This document shows positions 34,850 to 46,346 of a DNA stretch of 64,000 bases, piece after piece. The stretch spans positions 9,296 through 73,295 of the forward strand of contig QNGE01003004.1 in assembly GCA_008508345.1 (NCBI GenBank), given 5' to 3'. A program made the translations under genes and the position numbers. The notes under the pieces are model-generated. The model did not search any database, was not told the origin of the DNA, and was given only the letters and a program-made list of their open reading frames with translations. The first letter of the stretch is position 1. The number at the start of each line of letters is the position of its first letter. The DNA comes from Paragonimus westermani. Taxonomy: Eukaryota; Platyhelminthes; Trematoda; Plagiorchiida; Troglotrematidae.

Positions 34850-37800
34850 AAGTGAAAATTAATTTTACCAGCAGTCTGTCTTCGGTCAGACTCGGCACGT
34901 CAATTAAGGTTTATCAACACGAATCAAAAAGGCGCTGTACAATAACATACGCTGCATTCTACGACGCCCTCATTGACCTCAAGTAGACAAAACATTGACG
35001 TCATCATACTAGCGGGCGATACTAGTGATCATCTTGGTCGTCTTTCTCCAGAGAAGTTACTGGGAGCTGTGTTTGGTGTCGGGGCGCAACGCATTGACAA
35101 TGACGAAAGACTACTGTGGCCTAGCGCAGGGTCTCTATAGTCCTCTGTGTCTCGAGCACCGCTTTACAACGAGGAAAAATGCACTTCCCTCTGTTTCTCA
35201 GTCATGAACACAACTGATCACACAGCAGTCAGTTACAAGTGGCCTCGCCTTGTTAAGAATTGTCGTGCATCTTGGAGCAACCACCTGAACCCAAATCATA
35301 CTGTTACGCGTGCCCACTTTGTTAAGTCGTTTTCTCAGAGGTCATATACCCGTAAACTCAAAATACCTAACTGGCATTCGAGGGAGGAGAGTGTAAAGAA
35401 CGCTTGTCGGAAAGCATTGATGAACAAGTTGCCCAGTTTGAGTTAGGTGAGAGAACCTAAAGAGTACTGGGGATAAGTCGGAGAAGCTATGAGGGCATGC
35501 TGTGAATGGGTGTTCCGAAGGGACTGCGCAGTTGCGACAGAATTAGATTTCTGTCACTTCGATAGACCTCACGAATAAGCGTCGCTAGATTCCACCTGGC
35601 CCTCCGTATGACGACTACCGTCGAAAACTTGATCGCAAGCAGTCAACATGGCCGATTTGATAGGTGGGCTGAACATTTTGGAGAACAGGCCAGCTGACCT
35701 TAACCAGACCAGGTAGACGACGGGACCCGAATGGTTAGTTATTGCGTTCCAGATGGCCATCCGTCGGAAGAAGTGGCCCTGGAGCTCAAGTTATTGAAGC
35801 ATAACAAGGCTCCTAGACCAGACCTCTCTCCTCTTTTCAAGGATGGTAAAAAGAGGTTGACATCAGAACCTACAAAACTCTTCCAGACGACTTGAGAAAC
35901 TGAAGAGGTGCCTCGTGATTCATGCCTATCTACAATAATTCCCGTATTTAAAAGGAGAGCCCCAAGTCTATGTGACAACCACAGAGGCATCAGCCTAGTG
36001 TCTGTTGCGTACAGGTTGTTCACTGGTCTAGTATTACCTCAGCTCACTAAGCCCAGAGGAAGTCAGATACGTGATGAACAGGCAGGACTCCGGTCCAGTC
36101 GTGGGTGCTTTGATCACACTTTTGCCTTACGACGAATCTTCGTATTGTGGTGGATTGTCAGGTCGGAGGTGCGAGTTTTCGAACGCTCGGCCGAATACCT
36201 CAACGCGGGGAGGTACGTTCGAAAACCTGCTGCGATCGAATCAAGAACGACGTGCGCGACCGGATGAGTCATCGCTCGACTGGATCGGACCACCGGGCGA
36301 GACAAGGCAGGCGAAATACGACAGACGGCCAGATCGGAGGCGTGGTTTTTCCAACATTAAGAGGAACATCTCGACACGATGTTGGAATACGGTCAACGCC
36401 AACATTGGGTCAATGGCGGACAGCACGAGCAGCCGGACGAGCCATCGCGCAACGAAATCGGACAAACAGACGAGGAATGGCAAGCGGAAAACCCCCCGAT
36501 AGAAGGCACTGATCACACACGTAAACCGGTTAGAAGTGTACACGACGTGTGAACGGAAACCGGGGGGTGTTGTGGATTGGAATTATGACTCATAAACGAG
36601 AGAGTGCGTGTTGCATGTGACTGGCGATTTGGACAATAAAGATTGTGCTTTGTTGGTGCCTTCTCGCTACAGTGTGTGGACACTTTTATAGGCAGCCGAC
36701 GGCCATGGTCATTTTAGACCTAGAGGCCGCTTTCGATTCGGTTACTCGTAAAGTTCCCTGGAACTGCTTCTTCGCAAGGGGCACTAGAAAAGTACGTGAA
36801 CCTATTGAGATCACTGTACACCCACTCTTCAGGCAGAGTGAGGGCTTGTGGACAACGGTCTCGGGCGTTCATCACTTCTACTGGTGTTCGCCAAGGGTGT
36901 CCGATTTCCGCCTTGTTCAATTTTCTCCTGGACGACATTCTGGAACTTGCGCTCGAGGAGTCAAGTGAGCCTCTTCCTGGCATCAGGTTGACAGACATGG
37001 AGCACTCAGATGATATCGTTTTACTTGGCTCCTCTGCCAAAGACACAGATCACGTTGAACAAAGTGAGTGAACGGGTTTATTTGTATGGAATACGCATCG
37101 CACGTTCAAAGTGCAAAGGGCATTCCCATCCCCACTTTCTTCATTGTAGGCGTTCCGCTTGTGACTGTGGACAGTTTCACATACTTGAGTAGCACTCTCT
37201 CGTCAGCTTGTAGTATTGCCGATGGTATATCAGCCAAGGTAGCAAAGACACAAGTTGCCTTTCCCAATCTGTCATCTGTGACTTCGAAGAGACGTTCGGT
37301 GGTCGCTGAGAGATGTATGGTGCTTATGTCCTTTTCGTCTCGCCCTGTGGTTCGGAAACGTGGCCTATTCGCAGCGAATACTTAAACAGATTTACCGTTT
37401 CTCACCATCGTTGTCTCCACCCCTAAATGTGAGCAGCACACCTGTTCAACGGCGCGCATTCCGCAAGGCTCGGGATGCGCGATCCATTGGTCAACTACTC
37501 ACGTCGTACAGACTGTGATGGGTACTTCACGTAATCCGCATACTGGTTGATCGTTTAGCTCATCGGGCATTATGTACTGACACCACCAGCAGTTAGGTAA
37601 AACGGTGTGGTGGCTAAGCAACAAAGTGGTCATGAAATATGACGCCCTTGACTGTTCCATTGAGCTGGTGTCATTTGGCTGGGGTCCTCATGATCACTGA
37701 AATCACTGATTGGAAACGCTACCCTAGATGACGGTGTGCCATAGCCAGTGGTACATCTACATCAATAGCATTTCTAGTTCTTCCGTCCAGCCCTTATCAA

Positions 37801-37965
37801 TATTATTGTTATTACTGTTACCTTTTCAACAGCTTTTCTTCTAGAACGTTCCACGTCACTGTTGAAGTGAGTGGAGTCCCGAGCCATTATACCTTATGGT
37901 TTGGTTTATGGCTGTTACAATGATGATCCGAACGATGATGATATCTTCGGTCATTCGTCATCGGA
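34850..37965 (+). mobile_element. RTE-like LINE, long broken copy C
   Basis: The endonuclease is seen as VIILAGDTSDHLGRLSPEKL (about 35000-35060, normally AGDFNA-LGRL) with NTTDHTAVSY near 35210 (the DH box). The RT starts with LKLLKHNKAP near 35790, followed by RDSCLSTIIPVFKR (about 35915-35955), NHRGISLVSVAYRL (about 35980-36020) and RDEQAGLRSSRGCFDHTFAL (about 36070-36130). The frame is then cut by an insertion at about 36151-36674 and resumes with HFYRQPTAMVILDLEAAFDSV (motif A, 36670-36745), GVRQGCPISALFNFLLDDIL (motif B, about 36880-36945) and HSDDIVLLGSS (motif C, about 37005-37035). VDSFTYLSSTLSS (about 37170) and the WGP-LETL-SQW block (about 37680-37740) follow. GATGATGAT lies near the 3' end. 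Multiple frameshifts make it dead. Confidence 0.88.
36151..36674 (+). mobile_element. ~0.5-kb insertion inside the RTE reverse transcriptase
   Basis: Homology to RTE RT stops after RDEQAGLRS...FALRRIF and resumes at GHFYRQPT. The bounding sequences share TGTGG (36146-36150 and 36675-36679), a possible 5-bp target-site duplication. The insert carries two diverged direct repeats of about 150 bp (near 36155-36300 and 36315-36460). A G-rich run (GGGGGG) and then a roughly 100-bp segment start TGTTGTGG and end GCTACA, with AATAAA near 36643. This combination of purine tract, TG...CA segment and poly(A) signal resembles the end of a small LTR element, but no left LTR was identified. It has no coding capacity I can name. 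Confidence 0.6.
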
Positions 37966-38955
37966 TCAATTACCTAACATTTTATACAATCATGGTTGTC
38001 AGGCAAGCAAAATCAAGTCGTAGGAGACTGGAACGTTTCTTCCTTTATAACCGTGCCTACTCTCCATAATAATTAAAACGGAAATATTGAATACTGGACA
38101 ACGACTTTTGTTGCAAGTAAGCTGGGGAAATGAGGTGTAAGTGAAGCACAACAAAAAGCAGAGCACAACCAACCAGCTAGCAAGCGACCGGAAATTTTTG
38201 TTACATTAAACAATCGAACAAACGAGACTGCAAACACGCAACCAGACAATAATATTAATGTTAACAATGAAAATAAATGGCAAAGTAGTTGAAAAACTCG
38301 ACAAACCAAAAGTGTCTTTGTGAAGTGCAGTTCGCCACAAAATTGCGTCAAACAATTCTGAGTTGGAAGTGACCAAGTTGACCTCCAGAGGTGTCGAGTG
38401 AATATGGAGGGTGTGCTAATCGTAGGCTCCGGAGAGAACTTCAAAGCGCACGATTATGGACCGCGCAACGGAATTCCGACCGCTTCCGAGGTGGCCAGAT
38501 TACATAATTTGAGTCTTGGATTAACGTCCAGTACCTCAGTCGGAATACCACTTCCACTGAGACCCGAGGATACATGAACATCACCCCCAAATCACTGACT
38601 AAGAGCAAGGTGACGTCCTGCATTCTGTTTCGAGCAGGCGATCGGTGGGTGACTTGAGCAGATTCTGCCCGTGCTGGTGTATTGACCCCACTTGTACTGT
38701 TTGCTTGAACGAGCATCGATACCGACGAGTACCCCGCGCACTCGAACTTACAGCTCATGCCGCACACTCGCCAATGGTTCCACTGTTATCGTTTCGCCTT
38801 ACTATTCCCTTGTTCTCACTTGGACTTCGCAGGTTGATGATAGACTCTTTGTTCACGTACTGCATTGTTCTCAGCCGGTCGTCTTCGGTTCGCTTGACCC
38901 TACATTGAAACACTGAGTTCCCTTTAACCACTTCATCACAGCCGAAAGAAGACAT
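37966..38955. other. Unannotated; minus strand partly open
   Basis: Minus-strand frames at 38955-38755 and 38767-38441 are open in two phases next to a PLE fragment and may be part of its terminal region. No motif was recognised. Confidence 0.35.
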
Positions 38956-38958
38956 ATA

Positions 38959-38999
38959 TTGCGATATGTTAACATTTCATTTACTCTCATCAGTCGCAA
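38959..38999 (-). ncRNA. Hammerhead-ribozyme-like motif (PLE-associated), intact core
   Basis: Reading the minus strand from 38999: TTGCGA (stem I, 5' side), CTGATGA core, GAGTAAAT (short stem II closed by G-U), GAAA core, then the palindrome ATGTTAACAT starting within GAAA (stem III, AUG/CAU with a UUAA loop), A at the cleavage position, and TCGCAA, which is fully complementary to the 5' side of stem I. All core nucleotides of a type I hammerhead are present with an AUA cleavage triplet. The weak point is the very short stem II. It lies 85 bp downstream of the PLE GIY-YIG frame on the same strand, where PLE terminal repeats carry hammerheads. Confidence 0.65.
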
Positions 39000-39083
39000 A
39001 CGTAAAACATGCCGGTTATATACATCAAATAGTTAACGACAAACAGGGACTAGACACATACAAGCACACCACTTATTATGTAA

Positions 39084-39540
39084 TCATGACCATGACAATC
39101 CGACCGGTTGTTTCAACCACTTCTGTGCACATAACGTCGGTTGGTAAGTCCGAATGAGCATCGCTTCGCAGAAAGCTAGTAACTTCGGATTTCGGTTGCG
39201 CAACAGTATCTTGAATGAGTTTAATGGATCAACTTGATGACATGTTGTCATGAGGTGTTTAGCAATCGATGACGTTGGATTTCGGGTAGTCAATGCACCA
39301 AGTTGGAGCTGGTGCGTCATCTGTTGTTTCAACCACTTCGGGATGTGTTCGGCGACTCGCTGTGCTAGATGTCGGTCTGTCCTGCCTATGTAAACGTCAC
39401 TGCAACTGAAAATGAACTGGTACACAACATGGGAGACAGAACAGTTTGACAGACTACCTTTGCGTTTGCGAAGAACTGGTCCATTAGTGGTTTGAAATAA
39501 GCGCATCTGAATGTTACATCCGCTACAACATTCTCAGCAT
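39084..39540 (-). mobile_element. Penelope-like element C-terminus with GIY-YIG endonuclease
   Basis: The 140-codon frame contains the PLE type of GIY-YIG domain: HVVYQFIFSCSDVYIGRTDR with VYQF for the GIY half and YIGRT for the YIG half, followed by LAQRVAEHIPKWL. C-terminal features follow, namely SSIAKHL, the CH residues of the catalytic region, and EAMLIRTYQPTLC. The segment upstream (39540-39490) reads the conserved linker NIQMRLFQTTNGPVL. This is the nickase domain that accompanies the PLE RT. The frame is uninterrupted, so it is one of the better preserved fragments, but the RT itself is missing upstream. Confidence 0.85.
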
Positions 39541-41570
39541 TCAGGACCGACCCAGAGGCACTCTTTGTCGCTCATCCACACGAGTGCAGTTCCTGCAAGA
39601 GCACATCTCAGCGGGCATCGGACCTTGCGACGTTGTAAGCACTACCTATCTCTGGTAATGCCTGAGGAGCACGACTAGCATTTATTTAGGCAAGAAAATA
39701 GAAGTTAGAATCGTCGACTGTTTTTGCGATAATCTTGAGATTCTCGTTCTTCCCCAAAATCGACCTTCCAGCAGTCGCACTGGCTGAGTTTTATCTGAAC
39801 GAAGTGTGAATGCACGTATGCTATTCATCATGTGGTGTTGATTGTACTTTAGCTCAGGAGGAAGAGCTCGTAACCAAGAGGCTACTTTCCGATGGACACC
39901 CTAGATAAACAGGAGTACAAAAAGCCGGATTTATGCATTGTTTACAAAAGGGGTATTTCTCTACGGTTCTCACTTCGGGATCATTTCATCAGCACAATGC
40001 GGAAAAAGCTCCAATTCGTCTTGTCCTGCACTTATGCTGCGGATTACTTGTTTTCGTAATAATCGACCCTAGAAACAACTTTGACTAGTGCAAAACACGT
40101 TTCGCATAACTTCCGTCTCTCACACTATCCACCGGCTCATTCACAGTTGAATCGGCAGGTACTCCAGTAGAACGGGTCAGTATCTTTGTTAGCGAATATC
40201 AGGATATATACCCAAGGAGCTAACCAAAACGACTACTCGAGGTCACAGTCAGGTGAGGTACTGCACCTGTATAATCGTGCTGTTAGGGAACATCATTTTC
40301 ATGCGTTGTACTGATCTGTATGTCGTGAGAGTAGCGCTTGCCGTGAACAGGTGTTACTGGGTTCGTAGGTCTGTTACTAAGGTCTAGGGTCATATTGTTA
40401 GTGAACCTTATGTTCGTTAGTCAACAATTGGCACTATTAACGAGCTGGTGTGGTTAAGAAATGACACTTATTTTCACCACGTTTTAGGTGTGCCTCCTCG
40501 TCTTGGTGGACGGAAAAACATTGGTCAGTTCTGCGTTTTCACCTCTCGACCGCCAGGCTAATTGTTGCTGACCTTACATTAGCACCGTCACTCAGCAGTT
40601 TTGCTGCATAGATGACATTCAAGTGTGTCAGTACTCTCAACAGTCATACACAGGTAATCTGATATGACAGCTTCACTGAGCCGAGTAGGTCCATATTATC
40701 CGGTAAATCCTTCAACTTCGGTGGGAACCACCAAAACGTGTACATCAAGACAGATGATGAATTCATACCATTGAGGTACGAACCAGGTGCCATGGAATGC
40801 TCTTTGAGAAGGTCATAGAGACTTGTATTAGGGTTCCAGCTAACCAGACTTACATAAGGGAAGATGGCCCACCACTCCAGATGTGTGCCCGTTTACGGCT
40901 ATCGCTGCCTACTGATTCGTTACAGTCTGCACTGATTGTTTGTTGCTATGTTCTTGATTTCCTGCGGTCTGCTGAATCTGCCTAATCGCAGGCTGTTGAG
41001 CTCTGTTCAGGTTGTAACCCGTCCCTCATTTTTTGGTACTCCACAATTTCTTCCGCTCTGCATCCTAAATGAAATTGTCAAATTGTTATACTCGGTTAGC
41101 CGAGATGACATTCTTTTTATTAGCTTAAAATTTCCATTGTTTTGCGTAGTTGTCATAAATTCACTCGCTTACTACGTATATCCAACGTTTCATCAGTTCG
41201 CTCATGGGTTGTGGCCTTTTGTTCCGTATTGTTTTTATTTGCATCCATGATTATTTTCTACTGGATGAAAAGGGGACCTTAGTTTTGGACGATCCAATGA
41301 GTCTTGTCATCCTCTACGGCCATCTCCTGTTTTTATTGACTCATGAAACCGTTCAGTTATCATTTCGTTCTTTGTTAAACTCGCATGGACTCCGTTTCTC
41401 ATTAATGTAAAAGCTAAATTGTCTTCAGTAGGCCGTTCCCCATATATTGACCCTGCTTTTGCTCCAAATGTCGCATTACCTTGAATTGTGTTGGTTACGC
41501 TGTTTGGTGTTCACTTGACACCCTGCGCTATTCAGCCTTCCGTTTCTGCATAACTGAAACTTTCACAAGA
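39541..41570. other. Unannotated; T-rich 3'-UTR-like stretch at the end
   Basis: From about 41.0 kb the plus strand becomes T-rich and runs into AATAAA at 41578-41583, as a 3' UTR would. A 79-codon frame follows a TCTGTTCAG acceptor-like site near 41011, but its product is unknown. 39.5-40.9 kb contains no recognisable feature. Confidence 0.35.
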
Positions 41571-41577
41571 AATTTGA

Positions 41578-41583
41578 AATAAA
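41578..41583 (+). promoter_or_regulatory. AATAAA poly(A) signal, plus strand
   Basis: A canonical AATAAA follows a T-rich stretch and lies only 35 bp from an AATAAA on the opposite strand. This suggests two convergent transcription units. The plus-strand gene itself was not identified. Confidence 0.4.
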
Positions 41584-41617
41584 GTATGTTATATTCATCC
41601 TGTCTGTTACTGTTCTG

Positions 41618-41623
41618 TTTATT
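41618..41623 (-). promoter_or_regulatory. AATAAA poly(A) signal, minus strand
   Basis: TTTATT on the plus strand reads AATAAA on the minus strand and overlaps the stop codon of the minus-strand frame at 41619-41880. Confidence 0.4.
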
Positions 41624-41880
41624 TTTGTACTAAACCATTACCTTCACTGCAATTTCCAACTTTCATACCTGGACGAGCCGAGTTGCTAGCGTCATTTACT
41701 CTAACTGACGCGTTGAACATTGGTTTCATTGACATCGATCCGTCTTTCTCGTTTTCCAGTGAGAAGTGCCCCCCATTGAATATGCGTTCCTCAATGAGCC
41801 CGAGTTCGTACAGAATCGACACTGTCTCCAGCTTTCGAGCGTTCAGGATTGATTTCAAGGTGCCGTTTTTGTTCGCCTCG
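41619..41880 (-). CDS. Candidate last coding exon of an unknown small protein
   Basis: The minus-strand frame encodes about 86 residues that look like real protein: KNGTLKSILNARKLETVSIL, LGLIEERIFNGGHF, ENEKDG, and an end GNGLVQK before a TAA overlapping AATAAA. There is no in-frame ATG near the start, so it would be an exon. A possible partner is a 21-bp start exon at 42284-42264 (MEAVETK followed by GTGAGC), which is also phase 0. The acceptor near 41880 has a poor pyrimidine tract. No family was recognised, and the frame could be chance. Confidence 0.33.
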
Positions 41881-42263
41881 TACCATACTACTCACAGACA
41901 TCGCTGAGTAGTTTGCAACACTTGGATTCGTTTGAGAGGCGACGACGATACGGCTTTCTTTTATCTGAGAACGGGTGAAAAGATACAGTGCCCCTACTGA
42001 TACTTTGTTAGCCCCCCACGGGATGTGAATTCTGAAGAAGGTACACCATTTTATTGGGCACGCTGTAACGTAACCGGTGTAAATTTGTTGGTGTCAATAC
42101 TGAAAATTCGTTCCCATTGTTTACATTCCCTATTTCTGACCAACCTGACGCTTATTTTCATTACTCTGTCTGACCCGTTCTTTTTTTGTTGAACTGACTT
42201 GCCGTTAATCGTCCACAGCGTGAGTATCCATTCTTGACCTGGCCTACTCGTGTGGCAGCTCAC

Positions 42264-42284
42264 CTTTGTCTCTACCGCCTCCAT
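42264..42284 (-). CDS. Possible 21-bp first exon of the same unknown gene
   Basis: ATG begins a seven-codon segment followed directly by GTGAGC. It joins in phase with the frame ending at 41619. The support is only the donor sequence and the phase match. Confidence 0.2.
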
Positions 42285-43084
42285 TCAGAAACAGTTGATT
42301 TTGTTAGACGAGACTATCGTCGTGAACGTTTGAGATTCGCTTATTGTAATTATGGACGTATTTTCCCTAATAGCACCATAGAAATATTTGGGTCTAATCT
42401 TGTTTTCAATTTTGGGATCCGTTTTTGGGCTACGCGATCAGACGCTGATCGTCACAACCGGCGTAGAATACAAGAACCAATGAAATCGACACGGTTTGGC
42501 TTATTCGATCCCGTATGTAAGTAATATGAAGGAACAGATCGCATTGTTCAGTCTCAAAACAAGAATTCGGGTGGTGTGAGTATCGCGAACAAAACAGTTT
42601 AAATGAATTGCTACTGCTTCTTACCGACCGGCTGATTAAAAGCAACGTAGTAGGAGGTCTGCCGTATATTATCAGTCTGATTGTATGGGTTAGTCACAAA
42701 CAAATCGTCGGTAAGTACGTAGGCCTAAGAAATGCCACTTTCCTTATGTATGAACGTGGACGAAACATCATACAACAGTTACTCCAGTTCAACTGGCATC
42801 GACCATCAAACGTGTTTCAGGCTGGCAGCAAAATAGCCACTAACATGGTTGTCAAACCCTGGTCGGCACTGTCTGTTTAGAAGATGAAAAACCGACTAAC
42901 AGGATCCGTCACTCAAAGATCGGGTTATCGATTTCTACAATTTGTAAACGGATGACCTGGAACGGTCAACTTCGGTGCGTACCCTGATTGCGTTTTTCAA
43001 TGTGATACTGTGCGACATTACTAAATGAAAATTTTATATTTATTAATGTTGTGGTATTACCAGTGATATGCCGCGTAGACAGAG
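42285..43084. other. Unannotated; nothing supported
   Basis: Two frames of about 90 codons on the plus strand (42234-42524, 42608-42880) have no known motif. Confidence 0.35.
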
Positions 43085-43242
43085 CCTGAGTGCGAATTCC
43101 AACTTGAATGAGCATATGCACTAATACTGAACTACAGTAGAATCGATACTCGAGTCTAGTGCTTCCTTCTTTATGTAGGCCTGCCAACAGTTTCAGCTGT
43201 ATGTGAAGGCTGTGACCAAGTGTGAATGGTGTCTGATCTTAG
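43085..43242 (+). repeat. SINE family 1, copy 2 (diverged)
   Basis: The segment shares ATATGCACTA, ATACTCGAGTCTAGTGCTTC and the 3' part TGTGACCAAGTGTGAATG with the copies at 10841 and 51275. The B-box region is lost or altered. Confidence 0.55.
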
Positions 43243-45881
43243 AAAGTGAGCTGATTTCATTTGACAGCCGTATTCTGGAGATCTCGGTTGATTCCTCTGG
43301 GCAAAGCCCGCCTCAAAATTACCGGCGCGTTTAATGGTTCTCATGCAGTTGAGATGAAAATGTGTGTTATAGCATGAGGCTATTGCTGACGGTCAAAGGT
43401 CGGTGATGACAAGTAAAGCTTACCAAAAAGGCCCCGTTTGTCAAGCGTACTAACGCAATGGCACACCAAGACCAGTGCATCTGTAATGCTAACCAGATAG
43501 GCAATGACAGCACGTCTCAGCTGACTACTTCGGATCGATCAACGAAGTCATGATCTTACTGATCGATGCAAACTCTAGATCAGTAGACATGTCGCCGGTC
43601 TCGCGAACCCCAACAGAGGCAACCATTAAGAGATATGTTCATTTTTTGCCACCTCTGACCTTCCAGAATTTACGTGTATGGACAAGTGTCTATCGTCCAT
43701 CAGTGCGGAATTACAATGATTCATAGACCGTAAGGAATGCGTCGTCTCTGATCATCCAGCTTCAAGTGGTTCGACTGAACGTACAATACAAACTAATAAA
43801 AGTGGAGTACTCAAACAAAAATCCAATATTATATTAATGAAACTGGTTCGATCCTTTTACGCTCAGCACCCGTAATGATCAGCTGTTTGGCGGAAACCTC
43901 AGAAACTGACTGCACTCATATCCTACTACTTGGGATCGGTCGGAGGCACAACACCGAAGGGCTGTGACTTCACAGACTATTAGAAAATGGAGAATGGACT
44001 TCTTGAAAGTGAACCATTGTGTATTTGATTACTTCAGGAAACGTGCTGACAGCCTGTAACAATCAATTCGTCCTGGAACCCCAACGAATTACAGTACTAG
44101 GTGACTGTATGGTAAGATAACATTGCCACGGCACAACCCGCGTTCCAAACCGATTGGCAGTTCTCAGTGAGAATTCTATAGTTTATTGACATTCTTTGGT
44201 ATGTACTAGAGTAATTACCGTTTGGTTTGAACTGAACACCAATCACGGTTGCTCATAGCCCTTGCATTTCCATGGAAATTTCAGTCAGCTGCTTTCAAAA
44301 AGAACCATTATCCTCCGACTTCACTCTGGCCACACCTCATCAGTAGTTCAGACACTTCACACAGAGGCCAAGGTTTTATGAGACAACCATATCTGCTACT
44401 GCACCATTGGCATTACGTTAGATACGACAGAATTATCATGTACAATCATCATCATCATAGAAAGCAATACATCATGTACAAACGCTCAACTACATCCGCT
44501 TATGAAACTGTGGTCAGGGTTCTAGCTTCGGGCTTGTGAAGAACGGTCGCTACTGAGTTGTGACAATTCAGTGCACGCGCATCAAGTCGTTTTTTCCAGA
44601 TGCGATCATAGCGGACCCGAAATTCAAAAAGGCCGTTAAGAGTAGAGACCAAATATTTGTTGGACGAAATGTAAACTTAGTCTCCTATAGCGCTATAAGG
44701 GGCATCATCATGCAAGTTATCTAAGGAGATTAGAAACCGACCGTCGACGATCCAGTTAACTGAGAGTGCGTGTGATTTGAGTCGGCGCCACGCAGTCACA
44801 TGGCATGCGGACAAAAAATCGCATGGCATACACCATGTGGATTTTCTTGATAGTTTGGCTACAATATGCAACTGTGAGTTTTGGAACTATTTTGCACATC
44901 ATACCGCAAGCAGACAAGTGAAATCTCCAGGTCGCTACAGCAAGAACGAATTTCAGACACAATGTTTCTTTTCGAAAGAGATGGCTAGGCCATGTGAATA
45001 TTAGGGCCGCAAGCAATCGCGTGCTGTTCAATCCATATTTATGGAATTCCTATAGGTGTCAAGTGTTGCTGCTGGCTTGGCCGGCCGAGCCAGTCGTATT
45101 GTAAGTGAATGCTGGTCGATAAACACACATGCACACTCGCGTCGCACAACGTAGGGTTCACTGGGCAAATCGAACAAGTCAGACGCAAATTAAAGGCAGT
45201 GGATTTCGCACATGTTTTTCGCACGACTACGTGTGGTGCTACTGAATCGTAGTGTGGGCGATCAGGAATAAAATGACTGCACATTCATAAATGTACCTTC
45301 AAGGTTGTGGCCGCCTTCAATAAACAGCCTTCCGCTATTGTTTGAACAGATCGCGAGAGTGATGAATTATGTAGAATTCATTCCTCTGTTGAATCCAGCG
45401 GTGTTCCTCACTGGTGCTATATTAATGAAGGATGTGAAATTTTAACATGGCCGGTGTTCACTATCATCTTCTAAATTTGGAATATGCTACCTGATGGTAA
45501 CCATTTGACTGTAATCATTTCAAAACTTCTCTATATCGTTTCCCCACTGAAATTGCGATTCGTTTTATCGAACTGAGCTCAGGTAAACAACCGGAGTACG
45601 AAACGCGTTCTTAGCCGCACAACTGACGGTGACCCCATCAACTGCAACACAGCAGTCACAATCGGGTGACTATTGATTGTCGTTTATCTTCCATCCATTT
45701 GTAAATGATGCGTTTCGTAACACCAACGGAAACGTTTGTGGTCACAAGTCCTCAACCACTCAGGTCCGTGGACCAATCGATCTCAGCTCACCGTTGCTGT
45801 TAGCAACCTGCTTATGGTCACAATTTAACAGAGTGACAGCTAGATCATTTGGGACCTCCAGTTCACAGTCCAACGATCGTC
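43243..45881. other. Upstream region of the four-exon gene; nothing supported
   Basis: Short competing frames occur at 44249-44539, 44677-45031 and 45039-45284 on both strands. No promoter motif or transposon protein was identified. The promoter of the gene starting at 45882 should lie near the end of this stretch. Confidence 0.35.
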
Positions 45882-46346
45882 ATGCCATCTAAGGTTGTCA
45901 GTCCGGGGGCGGAAACTAATCATCGGTCGTCAATTAATACGCACACTGCTGAGTCAGATGTGGATGCGGAGTTGGATCAGCTGATTGCTACCTTCCCGGG
46001 ACAGACCGCCGACTTTTTAGCCAAACTGCGCAGTGGAGCGCGAGATGCCGACAAAGCCAACCTGTCCGGTGATGTGCAGAGCTCAACAGTCAGCTCGGCG
46101 TCAAAGGCTCAAAATCCCGCTTGGAAACAGACTAGTCGAGTTATTGTTCCTAGTTCGGAGACAGACGCACCGTTTTATTCAGAGACCACCTATAATGACT
46201 TTTTCGGGAAATTATCAAAGTGCACAATGTTTGCACAACCGGCTGTTCGTTTCGGCGAAATGCCAGTATTTACTGATTCGCTGCTCTACCCGACCCAGCA
46301 AAGGAGATTACAGAGCACCACGCATGAGACGTTTATCCCGAAACCG
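45882..46346 (+). CDS. SAXO-like axonemal protein, exon 1
   Basis: The first exon encodes residues 1-155 and ends in phase 0 at a GTGAGT donor. The product is hydrophilic, with an acidic segment around residues 24-35 (ESDVDAELDQL). It carries the first two copies of a recurring TT-x-F pattern, TTYNDFF at 102-108 and TTHETFIPKP at 146-155. Such short TT..F/Y repeats are typical of microtubule-binding axonemal proteins of the SAXO and microtubule-inner-protein type. That role is an inference from motif style only; no full-length homologue was recognised. The start is the first ATG of the open frame. The 11.2-kb intron after it is filled with PLE and SINE sequence. Confidence 0.72.

Noticed and set aside
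36090..36510. Arg-rich open frames of 121 and 143 codons
   Set aside because: They overlap in two phases within the insertion and reflect its tandem repeat and GC content rather than a recognisable protein.
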